From: Tribonema minus
Taxonomy: Eukaryota; Sar; Xanthophyceae; Tribonematales; Tribonemataceae
Assembly (NCBI GenBank): GCA_017506865.1
Contig: JAFCMP010000087.1
Span: 124,001-188,000 of the forward strand
Length of the DNA: 64,000 nucleotides
Direction of reading: 5' to 3'
This document shows, in pieces, positions 58,434-64,000 of this stretch (position 1 is the first letter of the stretch; each line of letters opens with the position of its first letter). A program made the translations under genes and the position numbers. The notes beneath the pieces were generated by a model. It had not been told where the DNA came from. It worked only from the letters and a program-made list of their open reading frames with translations, and made no database searches.

Positions 58434-59094
58434 ACACGAGGTCGAGATATGGGCGAACAGCAAGGCAAATGAAAACGATATCAAGACGCGTGACCCCACA
58501 CCTTGCAACTTGTGCGGCAAAGAGATTGGCCTAGGCTACGAGGCCAACACCCTACAGGACTACAAGGTCAGTAATACATGCCAAGATTTGTTTACTTGTG
58601 CTAGTTAAATAAGATGATATGACCTGTAAATTGCTCATAAGTTTAACACCTGCAAACGCAAACATATTAACCATACAACGTTTCTTTGCACGCAGGCAAC
58701 ATTCTTCTACAAATGCTGCGACGAGCTTGGCAAGTACCACTGCGTGCACGCCGACTACAACGCCTGCGGCCTCTTCGGACCCCAGCTGGTGCCCGCAGAC
58801 GAGACAACGGGACTGCACTGCGTGGACTGCGACAGCACAATCCCTTATCTGGCAAAGGCATGCATTCAGAACCCCAGCTTCGAAGGCGACGACAGCACAA
58901 CAGACCTGTACCGCCTGGACACAGCAGACAATGCAGCCAAGTACATCCACAAGGCCTGCTATGATGCACGCAAAGAATATGCCACCTCGCGCATCATCGC
59001 GTTCTTCAAGTCCAAGCAGCAGCAGAAGAGGCGCTCGACATCAACAGCAAGTGACGAACCAGAACCAGCAGACAAGCGCCAGCGTGTGGCGTAA
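58345..59094 (+). CDS. Cys/His-rich zinc-ribbon-like protein
   Basis: Not recognised as a named family. Two exons join in phase: about 58345-58566 and 58696-59094. A C-x2-C pair (TPCNLCGKEIGLGYEAN) in exon 1 and Cys/His pairs in exon 2 (FYKCCDELGKYHCVHADYNACG, GLHCVDCDSTIP, YIHKACYD) suggest two or more zinc sites. The basic, Gln/Lys-rich C-terminus (SKQQQKRRS, DKRQRVA) would suit a nuclear protein. The donor AAG/GTCAGT and acceptor CGCAG are good. The start is uncertain: ATG at 58345 is the most 3' in-frame Met, but it lies inside the antisense ORF; an upstream exon is possible. Confidence 0.65.
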
Positions 59095-59387
59095 ACACAC
59101 AAATCCAGCAAGTCCGGATAGCGAGGCCATATAGAGCATTCGGTACATAGTCAACAACATCAGCAACCCATACTGCACATACATGTACAACTACTAGCTT
59201 CATCCGTTCTGCAATGCACAACAAGCTCCATCCATTTTCACACAGGATACGTGCGACATACACATACATGTAATAAATGGGCTTCACACATGTTACAGTG
59301 ACAATCTTACTGCTGTAACGTGCATGCATTGCAATGAAATGACCCAACAACTATTTCCATGCATGCTGCACACTACTAGTATGCATT

Positions 59388-59525
59388 ACGATCACAATGT
59401 TCAGCACATACTTTGCACCAGAAATGCTCGCAACAATGCACTTGCAATCACACTGTACGATCACAATGTTCAGCACATACTTTGCACCAGAAATGTTCGC
59501 AACAATGCACTTGCAATCACACTGT
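59388..59525. repeat. 69-bp tandem duplication
   Basis: Units 59388-59456 and 59457-59525 differ at a single base (GCTCGC against GTTCGC). In the 3' flank of the zinc-ribbon gene. Confidence 0.95.
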
Positions 59526-59823
59526 GCCGATCAACCCAGGTAATGCCCAGCATAGCACAAAGTCAACAGCGCACACACGCCATATCGCAAGTGCAAGCAG
59601 ACTAATGTTGACAGATAGATATCACAGCAGAGCTTGTGTAGAATAGCAACACCAAGTGCCTGATGTGTGTGCTGCCATAGAAAGGCCCTGTCGATCGAAC
59701 TAGCTATACAGATGTCAAAGATAGGTAAGCAGCTGTGAACGCCGTTTACACCCCTTTGGGCCCTTTGGGTCGCGAGCCCCCCCCGCCGGGGCTTGTAATG
59801 GACCAGAAATACCTTGTTTAGGC

Positions 59824-60402
59824 ATGCGTGCACTGTGGCTGCTGCTGCTGTTGCTACCTACGCTGGTAGCTGCAGCAGCGGCAAAGAAGGCAGCTGCGGC
59901 TCCCGCAAAAGAGAAGACGTGCGACATGCTAACGAAAGACGATCTCACTCCTGTTATAAAAACCCTCAAGGACCTGGAAGCGCTGCGCGAGGTTGTTGGG
60001 CTGCAATGCGACAGGGTCCTCAAAGTAAATGCGACGGCGGCGTGGAGCGGACAGCTGCGGATCGTGCAAACGATCGTAGTGGCTGCGGGCATGAGCCTCA
60101 CCATCACTGGAGTCCTGGCATGTCTCAACCTGGCCATGGCCTCGGCGGCCCCAGCAGCAGCTATTGGCGCAACTTGCCCCTTCTCGAGGGCAACCGGAAG
60201 CGCGTTTTTCTGGTGGGGCCCACTAACAGCACTCAGCCTCGCGGCGCCAGCATGGCGGCTCCTGCGCTTGGGGCGGCGCTCACCTTGAAAGGTCTAAGGC
60301 TTTCTTCCGCCTACTTTGAAAGCGGCGGAGGTTCAGCGCCTACTGTCGACGTGCGCGCTGGCCAGCTGGCCGTGCACGACTGCGAGTTCGCACAAAGCCC
60401 AG
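59824..60402 (+). CDS. Secreted beta-helix-like protein, N-terminal part
   Basis: A strong signal peptide (MRALWLLLLLLPTLVAAAAA) is followed by a short charged region and then beta-helix-like strands: VVAAGMSLTITG in one frame, then LLEGNRKRVFLVGPTNS, ALTLKGLRLSSAYFE and VDVRAGQLAVHDCEFAQ in the next. This 'SLTITG...ALTLKGL...LAVHDCEF' order is typical of parallel beta-helix (Pmp/adhesin-like) surface proteins, a family inference. The frame changes between about 60112 and 60160: either a roughly 50-nt intron (GT at 60112, several CAG acceptors) or a frameshift. The exon ends at a good donor (CCAG/GTGAGT, 60402). Downstream exons must exist but only one weak candidate was found. Confidence 0.55.
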
Positions 60403-63400
60403 GTGAGTGACAAGAAGAGGTAGTATCGCAACTATCAGTTGGTAAGGCCCCTTGGTGCTATGGGGCGTAGCTTCAGTCTGCCAGCTCTGCTTCCAACTGT
60501 TGCCCTTTAAGGCCCCTCCTGGTGGACAACGTTGCTTTGCTGAAGTTCACCACCTTAAAATACCTATACTACACATGGGTAGTATGAGAGCTGCACACTT
60601 GTTGCTATAGTTACTAATTCAATGTGCATGCTGAACCAATTGTTGTTCATTTACCGGTTGTTTGTTAGTGTATTCATTATTTGTTGTATCACCATTATTG
60701 TTGATGTTTTCGTTAATGGTATTACTTCTCACCACATCAACGGTGGCAGAGCCGCCTTTCCTGTCGGTCTTCTAAGAACGTGCTGTGGTTGGCGCTCATG
60801 TTCTTTTTTGCAATTTTATACTTCCTCCGTTTCAATTTATTAGGCTGTTCAGTTTGCTCAGGATATTTGAGGAGCAAAACAGCTCCAGTGGCACACACAT
60901 CCCTAATGTCAGCAACACGCCAGTTCTACTCTGGGTTTTCCTGTTGAAAGTGGGGCGGCTCGGGGTCTTCAGTGGTTCACTGGTTAAGCCCCCCCCCTTA
61001 CGGGGGCGGGGCCTGAGTAAGCTGCGCTTAAAGCGTTTTGCTGCAGGCATGAACTGATGCGTGTCTGGAACTTAAGTGCCTAAACCAGCATGACATAGTA
61101 TGGTGCATTCCAGGCGTTTTGTCGACTTCGAACGAACTCAGCATGAATGAAACGTGTACAGGTCAAGACCTGTGCCAGCCTGAGATGAGCAGCGCCGCAG
61201 ACAAACAACGTTTTGCAATGGTGCACTGAAGATAACAATTTGAATACTGTCTAGCATGATGTAGTGGCACGGGACGTGAGCCGCGTGTCATGTGCCAAGT
61301 AATACGTGATGACATGCGACAGTGCAAAGCTGAATCTTTACATAGTCCATCAGGTGATACGACGCACAACGTGGCAATAGCGTGTCCAGCTCAGGAGAGC
61401 TCTGCAAACCCGTGCGACAGCAGATGAAGCTTCAAGTTGAGGCGCTTTGGACCATTGACAAACAATGCGGAACAAACACAATTAAAGGCAACGCCATCAT
61501 GACAACACGTATTCAGTCACGGAAATTTGCCCTTCTGAATTCTCTGCATGGGGTCTTGGACCCTTGCCGGAGGACGCTGCTGACCGTCACCTTAACGCAT
61601 CAAGGGCCACACTTCTTGGCAGACTCTTGATAACTGCAACCCATGATCGCAGAGATCATACGATTCGTGGGGATGTATACAGCAGCTCCTGCACCAGCGA
61701 ATTGTGCTCCAGATGACTCTGCAGCATATCTTTGAAAGTCAAACATACTCGTCATCATGATTGCCACCAAGCCAAAGCCTAGGTTGTGCAGAACACGTTA
61801 ACCAGCGCTGCAGTGTCGCCAGCGTAACCATTGACCACTACTGCTTCAACGCCACCACCTGCGCCGTGTTCATCACTCGGCCCGCCGGGACTGCATTTGC
61901 ACTGCATCTGTCAAGCCGTCGCTTCGACCTGGACTGAATGCACTTCATCCATCAAGCCGTCAGTCTGCCTGTGGTAGCCAACGTCATGATTTACAATAGA
62001 ATAGGTGAGCCTCCCAATTGGCGTTTGGCTCGTCTGTCACCGCCTGAGTTGACAAAGTTAATGTGTAGATAATATCCTGTGCAATATCTTGCACTGTAGG
62101 TGTATGCTGACTCAACTTGAAGCCGCTGGTGCAGGCCAGATCGGTCTGCTGCATCCTGTAATCTTGAGCAGCGCTTAGCTCAGAACACCCACATGAAAAC
62201 CAGTCAAGAGCGCAATTTAGCATCAACTTCTGATGCGCCTTGCAAACATCTTTTTGATCACCACCGTCGTGTACCTTTAAGTTACCTGACATCTGCTTTC
62301 AACAGGCGCCAAACTGCCATTGACATCATGGTAGCACGTTACACCAGTGTTCTGTGCCCCATCCTCTGTTATTGGCAGCTGCCGAGGCGCTTTGCCTCTC
62401 ATCATAATATATCCAAAACTGAATGAAAAACGAATCATAAGATCGTTGAGCTTTAGGTGACAAGGGATGGTTAGCCGCAAGTGCCTTCCACCAATAACCG
62501 TGGTCGCCGCTGCTGCAGTCATTGCCCACGAGTCAAACAGTGCCATCATATCCACAGGTCAAAAGACTTCTGTGTGCAAGCTTTTTTGCGTTCGAGGCAT
62601 GGGTGGTCAGTAAGGACAGGTCTCACGTGTTCGGTAGGCCAGCGCCAGCCCGCAGCCCAACACAGAGGTTCAGCAGCTAGTGACAGCGTTCTTGAATGCG
62701 CGTAGTGCAGAAGGTGATGAGCGGGTTTTGAACCAATCCATGCGGCGACATGGAGGCTCCAATGAATGATTTACTCGGTCGTGCCCAAGCAAGCCGGCAG
62801 CACCACCGGCAGTGACTGAGAGTTGTGCTGCTGTGGCGGTCCTTGCTTCCTCCACCGTGACCGCTTGGTTCTGGCTTGACGTGGGCACGCCTTCAAGTTG
62901 TGTAAAATTGTCACTGACAGGTGCCTTGCTGCCGCTGCGTCCCAACCCAGCAGCACGCGCTGAGGCACTCCAGTAGCCTATGCTTTGGCAAACACTGAGT
63001 GTTCTGTCCTGTTATGTTGCCATTTGAGGTTTCATTTGGGTCGTTTTTCTTGCGCTGCCTGCGTTATGCACGGCCGCTACCGTCAAAAGAAGTTTGTCCA
63101 ACTGAGTCAGCTGCAGCGCTCTCTGTCCCACTACTCGGCGCGCCTGAATGTGCAGTACTGCACGTGCTTCGAGGTCCCAAAACCGAATTTGCGATAAAAA
63201 AACAAATACTTCAAGTGGACTTCAAATTACAACTAGAGTTCAACAATGAGCATCCATATATGCAAACATGGTACAGAACAGTCCAAGAACCCACGCACGC
63301 GCGAGATGTGTAAGAAAGGCTCCCGGCCTGAAGACCACTCGCCAACAAACACTAAGGGCTTTATTGCGAGCAAAGCAGCTTCAGTGGCACACACATCTCT

Positions 63401-64000
63401 AATGTCAGCAACAAACAATTTCAAGGGCTTTCTTGTGCACCCATCAGTTTTTAAATCGGATCACAAACCAGGTAGTTATCCCCCGCAAACACGAGGGTTT
63501 GGGATTGGGCGCCAGGAAAGAAACCAGCAAAACTGCAAATTTGTACTTGCTCGATTTAAAGTTTGACCACTGCGGACACTGCGCCACAAGCGCTGTGGGC
63601 CATCAAAGCGATGACAGTCTCGAGCAGAAATGTTCTGTCACTGTTACAGTGCAGCTAGCATTTTGAGCACACTGGCGACAGGCTGCCTCGTAGTGTGTTA
63701 GCAGCGGTGGCAAAGGAGCATGAATCTGTTTCAAATTGCTAGGATCTTTACGAGAATGAGGGGAAGCACGTGCTGCCTGCCAAACTGGCGGTGCCGGTGA
63801 GCTGTGCTGTGCATTCATGTACAGCAGCAAGGCTGGCAACTTGAAACCTCCCGCCATCAGGACCTAATTGGCATGAAAGCGACCTCGAATGCTAGAAATC
63901 GACATGAGTTTCTAAGTTACTGTAAACCGCGTTTACAGCCAACAAATAATGATCAGCCCAAAAACGTAGTTGACGTATCTCTATGATGTTGAAGTCACCA
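60403..64000. other. Right-end region, no secure gene
   Basis: Apart from the candidate exon at 61.8 kb, only short frames are seen. A segment of about 45 bp at 60878-60923 recurs at 63368-63413 (GTGGCACACACATC, CTAATGTCAGCAACA). A C run (60988-60994) next to ACGGGGGCGGGG can form a small hairpin. Confidence 0.45.
61814..61937 (+). CDS. Candidate exon, beta-helix-like
   Basis: After a GCTGCAG acceptor, 41 codons to a stop read VASVTIDHYCFNATTCAVFIT, in the style of the same beta-helix family ('ASVTID.C.F......AVFI'). The phase does not match the 60402 donor directly, so at least one more exon would be needed between. It could be the last exon of that gene. Confidence 0.25.

Noticed and set aside
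1..64000. CRISPR arrays, operons or bacterial mobile systems
   Set aside because: The window is eukaryotic: spliced genes, SLU7, PPR and inhibitor-2. The repeats are minisatellites and retroelement ends with no spacer structure.

Overview
This is a window of a eukaryotic nuclear genome. Genes carry many GT-AG introns, the 3' splice site is almost always (C)TGCAG, exons are GC-rich, and introns and intergenic DNA are full of short repeats. The lineage is best read as an alga with a red-type (secondary) plastid, probably a photosynthetic stramenopile. A decayed AT-rich insert at about 56.83-57.15 kb encodes part of ribosomal protein L4, which is plastid-encoded in red-lineage plastids but not in green ones. 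A PPR protein also starts with an 'SAF' motif like that at the signal-peptide cleavage site of stramenopile plastid preproteins. The species cannot be named from the sequence.

Layout. 0.3-9.8 kb: a divergent pair, a DEAD-box RNA helicase (minus, running off the left edge) and the splicing factor SLU7 (plus). 10.5-23.9 kb: a gene-poor stretch with 3'-end fragments of a non-LTR-like retroelement, diverged dispersed repeats and two weakly supported novel genes. 23.9-35.7 kb: a second divergent pair, a 12-exon transketolase (minus) and a 6-exon tRNA-dihydrouridine synthase (plus). 38.5-41.2 kb: a ceruloplasmin-like multicopper oxidase (minus) disrupted by a 174-bp retroelement fragment with a 13-bp target duplication. 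42.9-55.4 kb: a third divergent pair, a 14-exon protein joining a putative plastid presequence, a double-stranded-RNA-binding domain and a long PPR array (minus), and protein phosphatase inhibitor 2 (plus). 56.8-64 kb: the plastid-DNA insert, a zinc-ribbon-like gene overlapping an antisense ORF, and the start of a secreted beta-helix-like protein.

Exon models were assembled by hand from the sequence. For the helicase (five exons), SLU7, transketolase, DUS, PPR and inhibitor-2, every junction keeps reading phase with GT-AG sites, so these models are strong. The genes are mostly housekeeping (splicing, RNA processing, tRNA modification, pentose phosphate pathway, phosphatase control) and do not form one pathway. 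The three divergent pairs each share an intergenic region of 151-245 bp, which suggests bidirectional promoters.
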